Source: an uncultured Prevotella sp. (GTDB lineage Bacteria > Bacteroidota > Bacteroidia > Bacteroidales > Bacteroidaceae). From it: DNA of 64,000 nucleotides. The notes below the pieces were generated by a model. It saw nothing but the letters and a program-made list of their open reading frames with translations, had not been told where the DNA came from and made no database searches. A program made the position numbers and the translations under genes. Where the stretch lies: the NCBI GenBank assembly GCA_944319935.1, contig CALUFM010000004.1, positions 62,001-126,000 on the forward strand, read 5' to 3'. Below, piece after piece: positions 1 through 8,905 of the stretch; position 1 is the first letter of the stretch; each line of letters begins with the position of its first letter.

Positions 1-42
1 ATTTATTATCACATCCTAAACATGAATGAAGCGCAAATGCCG

Positions 43-50
43 TAATTTTG
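43..50 (+). promoter_or_regulatory. Bacteroidota -7 box, probable promoter of the HAD gene
   Basis: TAATTTTG matches the Bacteroidota -7 consensus TAnnTTTG. It would start a transcript near position 56 and give the HAD gene an untranslated leader of about 300 nt made mostly of 9-bp repeats. No convincing -33 element was identified. Confidence 0.5.
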
Positions 51-99
51 CAGAGCCGCAAGGCTGCGCAATCAACAAATGAAAAGTAAAAATCAAACA

Positions 100-360
100 A
101 CCAATAAGCAACAAAGCATATGTCTTTAACTCCTTTTACTACTCTAACTCCTTTAACTCCTGAAAATGACTCCTTTAACTCCTGAAAGAAACAAAACAAC
201 AAGACATACGTCTTTAACTCCCTTAACTACTCTAACTCCTTTAACTCCTGAAAATGACTCCTTTAACTCCTAAAAGAAATAAAACAGCAAAGCATTTGTC
301 TTTAACTACTTAGCGAGTGAAACGAGCGTTAACTACTTTAACTACTTTAACTACTTTTTA
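100..360. repeat. Family B 9-bp array (TTTAACTCC type)
   Basis: The gene-free start of the window holds three blocks of TTTAACTCC/TTAACTACT units. Each block is introduced by a version of GCATTTGTCTTTAAC, and the last contains the insert TAGCGAGTGAAACGAGCG. The blocks resemble each other closely, which suggests local duplication. No gene is seen in 1-363. Confidence 0.85.
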
Positions 361-363
361 TAT

Positions 364-1146
364 ATGATAAAAGCACTGTTCTTCGACGTTGACGGCACTC
401 TCGTCAGTTTCAAGACCCACCAAATCCCGCAGTCAACCATCGACGCCCTGACCGAGGCGAAGCGCAAGGGCGTAGGCGTGTACATCTCGACTGGAAGGCC
501 CATGCGGCTAATCAACAACCTCGGCGCAATAAGCCATCTCATAGACGGCTACATCACGGCCACGGGAGCCTACTGCACCATCGGCGGCCGCGAAGTGAGC
601 CGCATCACCATCCCCGACGACGAGGCGCGGGCCTTCGTCCGCATGTCTGACGAGATGAACTTCGCCACGCTCGTGGTTGGCGTGGGCGACCTTACGGTAA
701 TCAACCCCAACCCTGACGTTGACCGCCTTTACCGCCAGATGCTCAACGTGAACTACCTCGGCGAGGGCGTAAACATGGAAGACGTGCTGCGCGAGGGCGT
801 AATACAATTTACACCCATCATCGACATTGAGACCGAACGGCGGCTGATGCCGATGATGAAGCACTGCGTTTCGTCACGCTGGTATCCCGACTTCGCCGAC
901 ATCACGGCGCACGGAGCCGACAAGGGCACGGCCCTGATGACCATGGCCGGCCGCCTCGGGCTTGACGCTTCAGAGACGATGGCCTTCGGCGACGGCGGCA
1001 ACGACAAGACCATCATCGCCGCGGCGGGCGTGGGCATAGCCATGGGCAACGCCACCGACGAAGTCAAGGCCGTGGCCGATTATGTAACAACAAGCGTTGA
1101 CGACGACGGAATAAGAAACGCGCTGAAGCACTTCAACATCATATGA
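364..1146 (+). CDS. Cof-type HAD-superfamily phosphatase
   Basis: The 260-residue protein is a cytosolic HAD hydrolase of the Cof (IIB cap) type. The nucleophile motif DVDGTLV lies at residues 8-14 (D8 and D10 act in catalysis), STGRP near 42 is motif II, and FGDGGND near 208 is the metal-binding motif IV. The middle 100 residues form the cap domain. Such enzymes dephosphorylate sugar phosphates, flavin or pyridoxal phosphates; the substrate cannot be read from the sequence. The ATG at 364 directly follows the family B array. The gene stands alone, followed by a palindrome-rich spacer. Confidence 0.93.
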   Translation: MIKALFFDVDGTLVSFKTHQIPQSTIDALTEAKRKGVGVYISTGRPMRLINNLGAISHLIDGYITATGAYCTIGGREVSRITIPDDEARAFVRMSDEMNFATLVVGVGDLTVINPNPDVDRLYRQMLNVNYLGEGVNMEDVLREGVIQFTPIIDIETERRLMPMMKHCVSSRWYPDFADITAHGADKGTALMTMAGRLGLDASETMAFGDGGNDKTIIAAAGVGIAMGNATDEVKAVADYVTTSVDDDGIRNALKHFNII

Positions 1147-1180
1147 AGGCAAGCAAGCGGCAAGGTGAGGATGCGAGACA

Positions 1181-1280
1181 AAATGCAAGAGGCGGCGTTT
1201 CGCCTCGCAAAAAGCGGCAAACGGGCGCGCAAAAGGCGGCTTTTCGGAAGGCGAAAGGCCACCTTTTGCAACGCATTGAG
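1181..1280. repeat. Family A palindromic repeat, copy 1
   Basis: A stretch of linked AAAGGC/GCCTTT palindromes ends in ACGCATTGAGCGTC. It lies 3' of the HAD gene and is the main content of the 1147-1538 spacer besides the dapF promoter. A 67-codon ORF reading through it is an artefact of the repeat. Confidence 0.75.
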
Positions 1281-1481
1281 CGTCAAGACGTTGCAAGAAC
1301 GATGAAAAAGCTGCATTTCAGCAACCTTGTTTTACGCGACTTATGACATATTGTCACATTAGCACCGTAGATATATTTCAAATCAAAAGAAAAGACATTT
1401 ATTTCACAACAAACGTAAACCTTTGCGCATAAAATAAACATTTAATCATACAAAAACATTTCACCGACAAGCATATTGTTG

Positions 1482-1489
1482 TATTTTTG
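1482..1489 (+). promoter_or_regulatory. -7 box of dapF
   Basis: TATTTTTG fits TAnnTTTG. It lies 50 bp before the ATG at 1539 and downstream of the earlier in-frame ATG at 1476, so that longer start is unlikely to be transcribed. Confidence 0.6.
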
Positions 1490-1538
1490 CAAACGACAAA
1501 AGGCAAAAAGAAACCAAGGACAACAAAAAGCAATCAAA

Positions 1539-2393
1539 ATGGCACGTCAAGTTGTTAAGTTCACGAAGATGCACGGGGCCGGCAACGACTACATTTATGT
1601 AAACACCATGCTGTACCCCATCCCCTCGCCCGCCGCGGCCGCCACGGCATGGAGCGACCGCCACAAGGGCATCGGGAGCGACGGACTCGTGCTGATAGGC
1701 GCGGCGAAGGCCGCCGACGCCGACTTCTCGATGCGCATATTCAACGCCGACGGCTCTGAGGCGATGATGTGCGGCAACGCCTCGCGCTGCATAGGGAAAT
1801 ATCTTTACGAACGCGGACTGACGCGAAAGACTGCCATACGCCTTGAAACACTGTCGGGAGTGAAGACATTGCAACTGCACGTCAGCGGCGGCACTGTTGA
1901 CAGCGTAACCGTTGACATGCTCGCCCCGAGGTTCTGCGAGCCTACGCAATACACGCCCGAACTCTGTGATGCTCCGGGCGGCAGACTGCTTGCCGACGGG
2001 TGCGAGTTTGCCGGCACATTCGTCTCAATGGGCAATCCGCACTTCATCACGTTCGTTGACGACATACAAGACATCGACGTCAGCCGCTACGGCAGACTGC
2101 TTGAGCGTCACAAGGCGTTCCCCGAAAGGTGCAACATCGAGTTCGCCCATGTAGAGGATGACGGCAAAATACGTTGCCGCGTATGGGAGCGAGGCAGCGG
2201 AATAACCCAGGCATGCGGCACGGGAGCATGCGCAACGGCCGTGGCCGCGGCAAAAACAGGCTGCGCAGGGCGCACGAGCAGCATCGTGATGGACGGCGGA
2301 ACGCTCAGCGTAAGGTGGGACAAAGACGACAACCACGTGTACATGACGGGCGGCGCGGAATTCGTATTCGATGGTGAAATACCGCTGCCGTAG
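1539..2393 (+). CDS. dapF: Diaminopimelate epimerase
   Basis: DapF interconverts LL- and meso-diaminopimelate for lysine and peptidoglycan synthesis. The N-terminal [12 protein letters not shown] signature, the first catalytic cysteine in MMCGNASRC and the second in [11 protein letters not shown] are all present, with the usual family length of about 280 residues in two pseudo-symmetric halves. The start at 1539 gives MARQVVKF; an upstream ATG at 1476 would add 21 basic residues and precedes the -7 box, so it is rejected. The next gene, dapL, makes the LL-diaminopimelate that this enzyme uses. The 290-bp gap between them is filled with family B repeats, so co-transcription is possible but not certain. 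Confidence 0.97.
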   Translation: MARQVVKFTKMHGAGNDYIYVNTMLYPIPSPAAAATAWSDRHKGIGSDGLVLIGAAKAADADFSMRIFNADGSEAMMCGNASRCIGKYLYERGLTRKTAIRLETLSGVKTLQLHVSGGTVDSVTVDMLAPRFCEPTQYTPELCDAPGGRLLADGCEFAGTFVSMGNPHFITFVDDIQDIDVSRYGRLLERHKAFPERCNIEFAHVEDDGKIRCRVWERGSGITQACGTGACATAVAAAKTGCAGRTSSIVMDGGTLSVRWDKDDNHVYMTGGAEFVFDGEIPLP

Positions 2394-2440
2394 GCCGCCG
2401 CAAGGCGGAATTGACAAGTAACAATTAAAAAGCAAACAAC

Positions 2441-2675
2441 CCATAAGCAACAAGGCATTTGTCTTTAACTCCCTTAACTACATTAACTCCTTTAACTCCT
2501 AAAAGAAACAAAGCAACGAAGCATACGTCTTTAACTCCCTTAACTACGTTAACTCCTTTAACTCCTAAAAGAAACAAAACAACAAGGCATTTGTCTTTAA
2601 CTACTTAGCGAGTGAAACGAGCGTTAACTACTTTAACTCCTTTAACTACCCAATAAAACTCCTTTAACTACTGAA
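2441..2675. repeat. Family B 9-bp array between dapF and dapL
   Basis: Three blocks of TTTAACTCC-type units, each introduced by GTCTTTAACT, repeat the design seen at 100-360, including the TAGCGAGTGAAACGAGCG insert. It fills almost the whole dapF-dapL gap. Confidence 0.85.
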
Positions 2676-2683
2676 AAAGAAAC

Positions 2684-3919
2684 ATGGCTCTGATAAACGA
2701 ACATTATCTGAAACTGACAAAAAACTATCTCTTTGCCGACATAGCGAAGAAAGTGAACGCATTCAAGGCCACACACCCAAAGGCCAACGTCGTAAGCCTC
2801 GGCATAGGCGACGTAACCCAGCCGCTGTGCCCCGCCGTAGTGGAGGCCATGCACAAGGCCGTTGACGACATGTCACGCAAGGAAACGTTCCACGGCTACG
2901 GCCCTGAACAGGGATACATGTTCCTGAGGAAAGCCATAGCGGAAAACGACTTCCTGCCGCGAGGCATACACATAGACCCGAGCGAGATATTCATCAACGA
3001 CGGGGCGAAAAGCGACACGGGCAACATCGGCGAAATCGTGCGCTGGGACAACAGCATAGGCGTGACCGACCCAATCTATCCCGTGTACATAGACAGCAAC
3101 GTGATGTGCGGCCGCGCGGGGACATTGGACGGCGGACGGTGGAGCAACGTGACGTACATGCCATGCCGGGAAGACAACAACTTCGTGCCGCAAATCCCCG
3201 ACCACCGCGTTGACATGATATACCTCTGCTACCCGAACAACCCCACGGGCACGACCATCAGCCGCGAGGAACTGCGCAAGTGGGTGAACTACGCGCTGAA
3301 GAACGACACCATCATCTTCTACGACGCCGCCTACGAAGCCTATATCCAAGACCCCGACATACCACACTCAATCTATGAAATAAAGGGCGCGAGGAAAGTG
3401 GCCGTCGAGTTCCACAGCTATTCCAAGACTGCCGGTTTTACAGGAGTGAGATGCGGATACACCGTAGTGCCGAAAGAACTGACCGCCGCCAGCATGGACG
3501 GAAAGGAGCGTTACCCGCTGAACGAGATGTGGCTGCGCCGACAATCGACCAAATTCAACGGCACAAGCTACATCAGCCAACGCGCCGCCGAAGCCATATA
3601 CACACCCGAAGGGAAGGCGCAGGTGAAGGCCGTCATCGACTATTACATGGGCAACGCGCGCCAGATGAAAGACGCGCTGACGAGCCTCGGTCTGAAAGTT
3701 TACGGCGGAGAGAACGCTCCTTACCTGTGGGTGAAGACGCCCGACGGCGTTGACAGTTGGACGTTCTTCGAGCAAATGCTCTACGGAGCGCAGGTGGTAT
3801 GCACTCCGGGGGTGGGCTTCGGCCCCAGCGGAGAAGGCTTTGTGCGCCTCACTTCGTTCGGCGACAGGAACGATTGCGCCGAAGCCCTGCACAGGATAAG
3901 CCAATGGCTGAGCAAGTAA
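2684..3919 (+). CDS. dapL: LL-diaminopimelate aminotransferase
   Basis: A 411-residue PLP-dependent class I/II aminotransferase that converts tetrahydrodipicolinate directly to LL-diaminopimelate, bypassing the acylated steps. It starts MALINEHYLKL, as in other DapL proteins. SLGIGDVTQPL near residue 40, YPNNPTGT near 185, and the PLP lysine region HSYSKTAGFTGVRCGY near 245 are visible. Its length is normal for DapL. Together with dapF it indicates the aminotransferase lysine pathway. The ATG at 2684 follows a family B array with no recognisable -7 box of its own. Confidence 0.96.
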   Translation: MALINEHYLKLTKNYLFADIAKKVNAFKATHPKANVVSLGIGDVTQPLCPAVVEAMHKAVDDMSRKETFHGYGPEQGYMFLRKAIAENDFLPRGIHIDPSEIFINDGAKSDTGNIGEIVRWDNSIGVTDPIYPVYIDSNVMCGRAGTLDGGRWSNVTYMPCREDNNFVPQIPDHRVDMIYLCYPNNPTGTTISREELRKWVNYALKNDTIIFYDAAYEAYIQDPDIPHSIYEIKGARKVAVEFHSYSKTAGFTGVRCGYTVVPKELTAASMDGKERYPLNEMWLRRQSTKFNGTSYISQRAAEAIYTPEGKAQVKAVIDYYMGNARQMKDALTSLGLKVYGGENAPYLWVKTPDGVDSWTFFEQMLYGAQVVCTPGVGFGPSGEGFVRLTSFGDRNDCAEALHRISQWLSK

Positions 3920-4036
3920 AAGGCATGTATTGCTGTATGTGTCACACCCATTTACTTGTTGACACGTTTTATCCCGGAGCGATAACAAAATGCGCATTTA
4001 TTCCCGAAAAACGTGATTTAAAATGAAAAATAGCAG

Positions 4037-4044
4037 TATCTTTG
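4037..4044 (+). promoter_or_regulatory. -7 box of glnN
   Basis: TATCTTTG matches the consensus and starts a leader of about 110 nt that carries a family C inverted repeat before the glnN ATG. Confidence 0.65.
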
Positions 4045-4049
4045 CACCA

Positions 4050-4150
4050 AACAAGCAGACAAGTAACCACAAACAAGCAAACGAGCGGCTTAGTCAAACT
4101 ACAAAAAAGGAGCAACAAGCTTGTCTGCTTGTCACCGTAAACTTGTCAAC
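4050..4150. repeat. Family C repeat in the glnN leader
   Basis: An ACAAGCAGACAAGTAAC-type arm (about 4050-4085) faces a GCTTGTCTGCTTGTCAC arm (about 4120-4137). The two can form a hairpin in the mRNA leader just upstream of the start codon. Confidence 0.75.
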
Positions 4151-4161
4151 TAAATAAAAAG

Positions 4162-6354
4162 ATGATGACAAATTTAAGATTTCAGGTTGTAGAAGAGGCT
4201 TTCAAGAAAAAGCCATTGGAGGTTGCCACACCCAAAGAACGCCCGTCAGAGTATTTCGGCAAGTATGTGTTCAACCGTGCGAAAATGTACAAATACCTGC
4301 CCGCCAAAGTTTACGACAAGCTTATCGACGTCATCGACAACGGCTCACGCCTCGACCGTTCGATAGCCGACGCCGTGGCCGCGGGCATGAAGCAATGGGC
4401 CGAAGAGAACGGCGTAACCCACTACACGCACTGGTTCCAGCCGCTGACGGAGGGCACTGCCGAGAAGCATGACGCCTTCATAGAACATGACGGCAAGGGA
4501 GGCATGATAGAAGAGTTCTCCGGAAAGCTGCTCGTACAGCAGGAACCTGATGCCAGCTCGTTCCCGAGCGGCGGCATACGCAACACGTTCGAGGCGCGCG
4601 GATACTCCGCATGGGACCCCACATCGCCCGTGTTCATCATCGACGACACGCTTTGCATACCAACAATCTTCATCTCTTATACCGGCGAAGCACTTGACTA
4701 CAAAGCCCCATTGCTGCGCGCTCTGCACGCAGTGAACGTCGCCGCCACGGAGGTTTGCCGCTACTTCGACCCCAACGTGAAGAAAGTGACCTGCAACTTA
4801 GGCTGGGAACAGGAGTATTTCCTCGTTGACGAAGGGCTTTACTCGGCGCGCCCGGACCTCATGTTGACGGGCCGCACGCTGATGGGACACGACTCGGCGA
4901 AGAACCAACAGATGGACGACCACTACTTCGGAACCATCCCCGACCGCGTGCAGGCGTTCATGAAAGACCTTGAAGTGCAGGCTCTCGAACTGGCCATCCC
5001 CTGCAAGACGAGGCACAACGAGGTTGCCCCGAACCAGTTTGAGATAGCCCCAATCTTCGAGGAGACCAACATCGCCAACGACCACAACATGCTTTTGATG
5101 TCGCTGATGAAGAAAGTGGCGCGCAAGCACGGCTTCCGCGTGCTGCTGCATGAGAAGCCTTTCGCGGGCATCAACGGCTCGGGCAAGCACAACAACTGGA
5201 GTCTCAGCACCGACACGGGCGTCCTGCTGCACGCCCCGGGCAAGAACTCGGAAGAGAACCTGCGCTTCATAACGTTCATTGTTGAGACCCTTATGGGCGT
5301 ATACCGCCACAACGGGCTTATCAAAGCCAGCATAATGAGCGCGACAAACGCCCACCGCCTTGGCGCGAACGAAGCCCCGCCAGCCATCATCTCATCGTTC
5401 CTCGGCAAGCAACTTAGCGAACTTTTGAACCACATCGAGAACAGCGACAAGGACAACATATTCAACGTGGCGGGCAAACAGGGCATGGAACTCGACATAC
5501 CTGAAATCCCCGAACTGCTAATCGACAACACCGACCGCAACCGCACGTCACCCTTCGCCTTCACGGGCAACCGCTTTGAGTTCCGCGCCGTAGGCTCAGA
5601 GGCCAACTGCGCCAGCGCGATGATTGCGCTGAACACGGCCGTGGCCGAAGCCCTTGCCGACTTCAAGCGGCGCGTTGACGCGCTCATCGCCGAAGGACAC
5701 GACAAGACCGACGCCATAGTTGACATCCTGCGCGAGGACATCAAGACGTGCAAGCCGATCCGCTTCGACGGCAACGGATACTCTGACGAGTGGAAGGCGG
5801 AAGCCGAAAAGCGCGGACTTGACTGTGAGACGAGCTGCCCGCTCATCTTCGACAACTACCTGAGCGAAAGCTCAATCAGGATGTTCGAGGCCATGAACGT
5901 GATGAACCGCAAGGAGCTTGAGGCGCGCAACGAGGTGAAATGGGACACTTACACCAAGCGCATACAGATAGAAGCGCGCGTGATGGGCGACATAACGATG
6001 AACCACATCGTGCCCGTGGCAACGCACTACCAGAGCCGACTGGCCAAGAACGTAATGGACATGCGCCAAATCTTCCCGATAGAAAAAGCCGAAAAGCTGT
6101 GCGCGCGCAACATGAAACTCATAGAGGAGATTGCCGAACGCACACAAGCCATCGAGACGGGAGTGGAGGAACTGACCAACGCACGCAAGGTGGCGAACAA
6201 AATCGAGAGCGAAAGGGAGAAGGCGATAGCCTATCACGACACCGTAGCACCGAAGATGGAGGAAATACGTTACCAGATAGACAAGCTGGAACTCATCGTC
6301 GCCGACGAGCTGTGGACGCTGCCCAAGTACCGCGAGCTGCTGTTCATCAGGTGA
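4162..6354 (+). CDS. glnN: Glutamine synthetase type III
   Basis: The 730-residue size and the N-terminal type III region identify GSIII, the ammonium-assimilating enzyme common in Bacteroidales. It makes glutamine from glutamate, ammonia and ATP as a cytoplasmic oligomer. Visible family blocks are GWEQEYFLVD near residue 215, NQFEIAPIFEE near 290, KPFAGINGSGKHNNWSL near 330 and NRTSPFAFTGNRFEFRAVGS near 460. The C-terminal 150 residues are largely helical, as in the family. ATGATG gives two possible starts one codon apart. A rho-independent terminator follows about 90 bp downstream. Nitrogen control through the repeat-bearing leader is speculation. Confidence 0.97.
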   Translation: MMTNLRFQVVEEAFKKKPLEVATPKERPSEYFGKYVFNRAKMYKYLPAKVYDKLIDVIDNGSRLDRSIADAVAAGMKQWAEENGVTHYTHWFQPLTEGTAEKHDAFIEHDGKGGMIEEFSGKLLVQQEPDASSFPSGGIRNTFEARGYSAWDPTSPVFIIDDTLCIPTIFISYTGEALDYKAPLLRALHAVNVAATEVCRYFDPNVKKVTCNLGWEQEYFLVDEGLYSARPDLMLTGRTLMGHDSAKNQQMDDHYFGTIPDRVQAFMKDLEVQALELAIPCKTRHNEVAPNQFEIAPIFEETNIANDHNMLLMSLMKKVARKHGFRVLLHEKPFAGINGSGKHNNWSLSTDTGVLLHAPGKNSEENLRFITFIVETLMGVYRHNGLIKASIMSATNAHRLGANEAPPAIISSFLGKQLSELLNHIENSDKDNIFNVAGKQGMELDIPEIPELLIDNTDRNRTSPFAFTGNRFEFRAVGSEANCASAMIALNTAVAEALADFKRRVDALIAEGHDKTDAIVDILREDIKTCKPIRFDGNGYSDEWKAEAEKRGLDCETSCPLIFDNYLSESSIRMFEAMNVMNRKELEARNEVKWDTYTKRIQIEARVMGDITMNHIVPVATHYQSRLAKNVMDMRQIFPIEKAEKLCARNMKLIEEIAERTQAIETGVEELTNARKVANKIESEREKAIAYHDTVAPKMEEIRYQIDKLELIVADELWTLPKYRELLFIR

Positions 6355-6444
6355 CGGCAATACACAGGAATGAACAAGGACAACGATTTTTCATTGGACT
6401 AATCTCCATAAACATCATTGATTTTTCATGGTTTAGGTGAAGAC

Positions 6445-6479
6445 GCGGACGGCTGTGAAGCCTTGTCCGCGCCTTTTTT
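6445..6479 (+). terminator. Rho-independent terminator of glnN
   Basis: The stem GCGGAC/GTCCGC encloses an inner GGCT/AGCC stem with a GTGA loop and is followed by GCC and six T residues. Confidence 0.8.
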
Positions 6480-6548
6480 CATGCGCACATCAGCAAGCGC
6501 GCAGACATGCGCACGTAACACCCTGACGGTCAACAACTTACATCGCAC

Positions 6549-6640
6549 CATACAAAAGAAGACCTTTCAACTTGCAAAACGCCACATTTCACCACGCAAA
6601 AGACGACCTCTCACAACGCGAAAGGCCGCCAACGGCACAG
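6549..6640. repeat. Family A palindromic repeat, copy 2 (degenerate)
   Basis: Imperfect AAAAGACGACCT...GAAAGGCCGCC units lie between the glnN terminator and the pectate lyase. The rest of 6480-6797 shows no gene; a longer ORF starting at 6678 is only an N-terminal extension of the lyase frame. Confidence 0.6.
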
Positions 6641-6797
6641 CAGCCAAAAACCGCACAATAAAAAGGCAGACACAAACATGCATGGAAAAATAAACTTTCA
6701 CCACCGCAAAACGTCTATATCTGTAGACAAAACCGCCACAAGACAACATCCGCATGGCGAAAACAAACCTTACAAAACGACTAAAAACAACAAGAAA

Positions 6798-7919
6798 ATG
6801 AGCATCAAGACAATGATTGCCGCACTGGCATTGGCCGTGATTACGCCGTTGGCCGCATCGGCGCAAGAACAAGGCAAAGCGGGCAAGAACAAGAAGAAGG
6901 AACGCTGGACATCGTTCGCCAAAAACGCGAAAGACGCTTTTTTCACCACCGCCGAAGCGGCGCGCATAGGCGACAACCTCCTGTTTTACCAGCACGCCAC
7001 GGGCGGATGGCCAAAGAACATGCAACTGCAAAACCCGCTGACAGACTCCTCACGCAAGAAAATCAGCGAACTGAAGGACGGCAAGCGTTACGCCACGATT
7101 GACAACAAGGCCACAACTACGGAGATTGTCTACCTCTCACGCCTGTACAACACCACCAAAGACGCGAAATACCGAGATGCCGCCCTGCGCGGCTTCGGCT
7201 ACCTGTTCGAGGCCCAGTACGACAACGGCGGGTGGCCGCAGTTCTATCCCCTGCCGAAAGGATACTATACACACATCACCTACAACGACGATGCCATGGT
7301 GAACGTGCTGAAGCTCATGCGTGACGCCGCCAAGGGCAAAGCCCCCTTCACGTTCCTGCCCGACAGCGTGAGAGCCAAGGCCAAGGCCGCGCTCGACAAG
7401 GGCGTAAGCTGCATATTGAGAACCCAGGTTGTGCAGGACGGGCGCAAGACCGTCTGGTGCGCGCAGCATGACGAGAACACCCTGCAGCCGGCCAACGCCC
7501 GTGCCTACGAACTTGCGTCGCTGTCAGGCCAAGAGAGCGACGACATAGTGCTGTTCCTCATGTCGCTGTCAAAGCCGTCAATGGAGATACGCCAGTGCGT
7601 GGAGGACGCCGTGGCGTGGTTCAAGAAGAGCAAGATAACGGGCATGCGCCTTGAAAGGTACACCAACGCCGAGGGCAAGAAGGACACTCGCTTAGTGCCG
7701 TGCGCACAGGACGACGCCCCGTGCGAGCCGTTGTGGGCGCGCTTCTACACGCTGGAGGACAACCGCCCCTTCTTCTGCGACCGTGACGGCATGAAGCGTT
7801 ACAGCCTCAGCGAAATCGGATACGAGCGCAGGAACGGCTACAGTTGGTACAACTCTGACGGCGTGGACGTGCTGAAACGGTATGAAACGTGGCGGCAGAA
7901 GTATGGCATTGGCAAGTAA
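6798..7919 (+). CDS. Secreted pectate lyase (PelA/polysaccharide lyase family 10-like)
   Basis: A 373-residue protein starting with the signal peptide MSIKTMIAALALAVITPLAASAQ, followed by a lysine-rich linker. The body resembles the PL10 pectate lyase fold (alpha/alpha toroid): ATGGWPKNMQL near residue 70, YDNGGWPQFYPL near 145, then HITYNDDAMVNVL, and an RFYTLEDNRPFFCDRDG block near the C-terminus. Such enzymes cleave polygalacturonate by beta-elimination in the periplasm or outside the cell. An upstream ATG at 6678 would put 40 residues before the signal peptide and is rejected. It is alone, without a polysaccharide utilisation locus in view. Confidence 0.9.
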   Translation: MSIKTMIAALALAVITPLAASAQEQGKAGKNKKKERWTSFAKNAKDAFFTTAEAARIGDNLLFYQHATGGWPKNMQLQNPLTDSSRKKISELKDGKRYATIDNKATTTEIVYLSRLYNTTKDAKYRDAALRGFGYLFEAQYDNGGWPQFYPLPKGYYTHITYNDDAMVNVLKLMRDAAKGKAPFTFLPDSVRAKAKAALDKGVSCILRTQVVQDGRKTVWCAQHDENTLQPANARAYELASLSGQESDDIVLFLMSLSKPSMEIRQCVEDAVAWFKKSKITGMRLERYTNAEGKKDTRLVPCAQDDAPCEPLWARFYTLEDNRPFFCDRDGMKRYSLSEIGYERRNGYSWYNSDGVDVLKRYETWRQKYGIGK

Positions 7920-7929
7920 CCAGGATAGC

Positions 7930-8130
7930 TTTCATCAGGAGTTAAAGGAGTTGGCATGGGGGAAATAAAGGAGTTGACACGAGGAGTTAAAGGAGTTAAG
8001 GAAGTTAAAGGAGTTAAGGACAATAGCATCACAAATCGTCCTATAAGAGTTGGGCTTTATCAACCAGCGAAACATTTGTCTTTAACTCCTTTAACTTCCT
8101 TAACTCCTTTAACTCCCCAAATCCACCTCT
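7930..8130. repeat. Family B arrays in head-on orientation
   Basis: GGAGTTAAAGGAGTTAAG units (about 7936-8022) face TTTAACTCC units (about 8080-8122). The apical parts read GGACAATAGC and ACATTTGTC. The pair could fold into a long imperfect hairpin between the pectate lyase and the GYF gene. Confidence 0.8.
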
Positions 8131-8157
8131 GCAACTCAAGAAACAATTCAAAAAGAA

Positions 8158-8856
8158 ATGGAATACTTCATCTATAAAGACAACAAGCAGCAAGGCCCTT
8201 ACACCATAGGGCAGCTCGCCGAAATGGGAATTACGTCAGAAACGCTTGTGTGGAACGAGAGCATGAAGCAGTGGACGCCGGCATGGCAGGTGGCGGAACT
8301 GAAAGACGTGCTGGCCGCAAAGGCCGCAACAACGCCCGCCCCGCCGCCAGTGCAGCCCCGGGAAGAGGCTCAAGGCGGGCAGGAAGAGCCTCATGCCGAG
8401 AACGAAAAGCAGCCTTGCGCCGGCATGGATGCCGCCGCTCCGCACACCGACAGGCGCAAGCGCAACACGGCCTTGCGACTGGGCGTGGCCGCGTTGGTGT
8501 TTTTCCTGCTGTTGATGACCTGCCCCGACGAGCGCAAGCACCGCGACGCCGTGACACACGAAATCATGGAAGTGGTGCAAAGCGAGATGGGCTCTCCCGA
8601 CACAGGCAGCCCTACGATTGACCTGCTTGGCGGAATGTTCGGCGGCGCGATAGCCAAACAGATTGTCAACGCGGCCGTCGGGCAGTTCATGGAGGTTGAC
8701 AACTACCTCATCTTCTCTGTCAGCACGGTGCATTACGGCGACGAGTCGAAGACCGTTTCGTTCGGCATCCTCGGCCATGTGTTCACCTTCAGCTCCGACG
8801 ACCTGCGCAAGGCGATTGACAGGGAGCAGCCCGTGCCTGACACGATGGCGTTGTAG
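8158..8856 (+). CDS. GYF-domain membrane protein
   Basis: This 232-residue protein begins with a GYF_2-type domain (residues 1-50: QQGPYTIGQLAEMG, then VWNESMKQWTPAWQV), a peptide-binding fold found on many bacterial membrane proteins. A proline/glutamate-rich linker follows, then one membrane segment (GVAALVFFLLLMTC, about 105-120). The C-terminal domain of about 110 residues contains HYGDESKTVSFGILGHVF and resembles small DUF4359-like domains, a tentative assignment. The GYF part should be cytosolic and the C-terminal part periplasmic. The MFS gene follows 49 bp later in the same direction, so the two may be co-transcribed. Role unknown. Confidence 0.8.
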   Translation: MEYFIYKDNKQQGPYTIGQLAEMGITSETLVWNESMKQWTPAWQVAELKDVLAAKAATTPAPPPVQPREEAQGGQEEPHAENEKQPCAGMDAAAPHTDRRKRNTALRLGVAALVFFLLLMTCPDERKHRDAVTHEIMEVVQSEMGSPDTGSPTIDLLGGMFGGAIAKQIVNAAVGQFMEVDNYLIFSVSTVHYGDESKTVSFGILGHVFTFSSDDLRKAIDREQPVPDTMAL

Positions 8857-8905
8857 CCAAGGACGAAAAGAACAAAGGTAAAAAGTACAAAAGGATAACA
8901 AAATT

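Noticed and set aside
1143..1346. 67-codon ORF after the HAD gene
   Set aside because: It lies almost wholly within a family A palindrome and is basic, repetitive and without homologous features.
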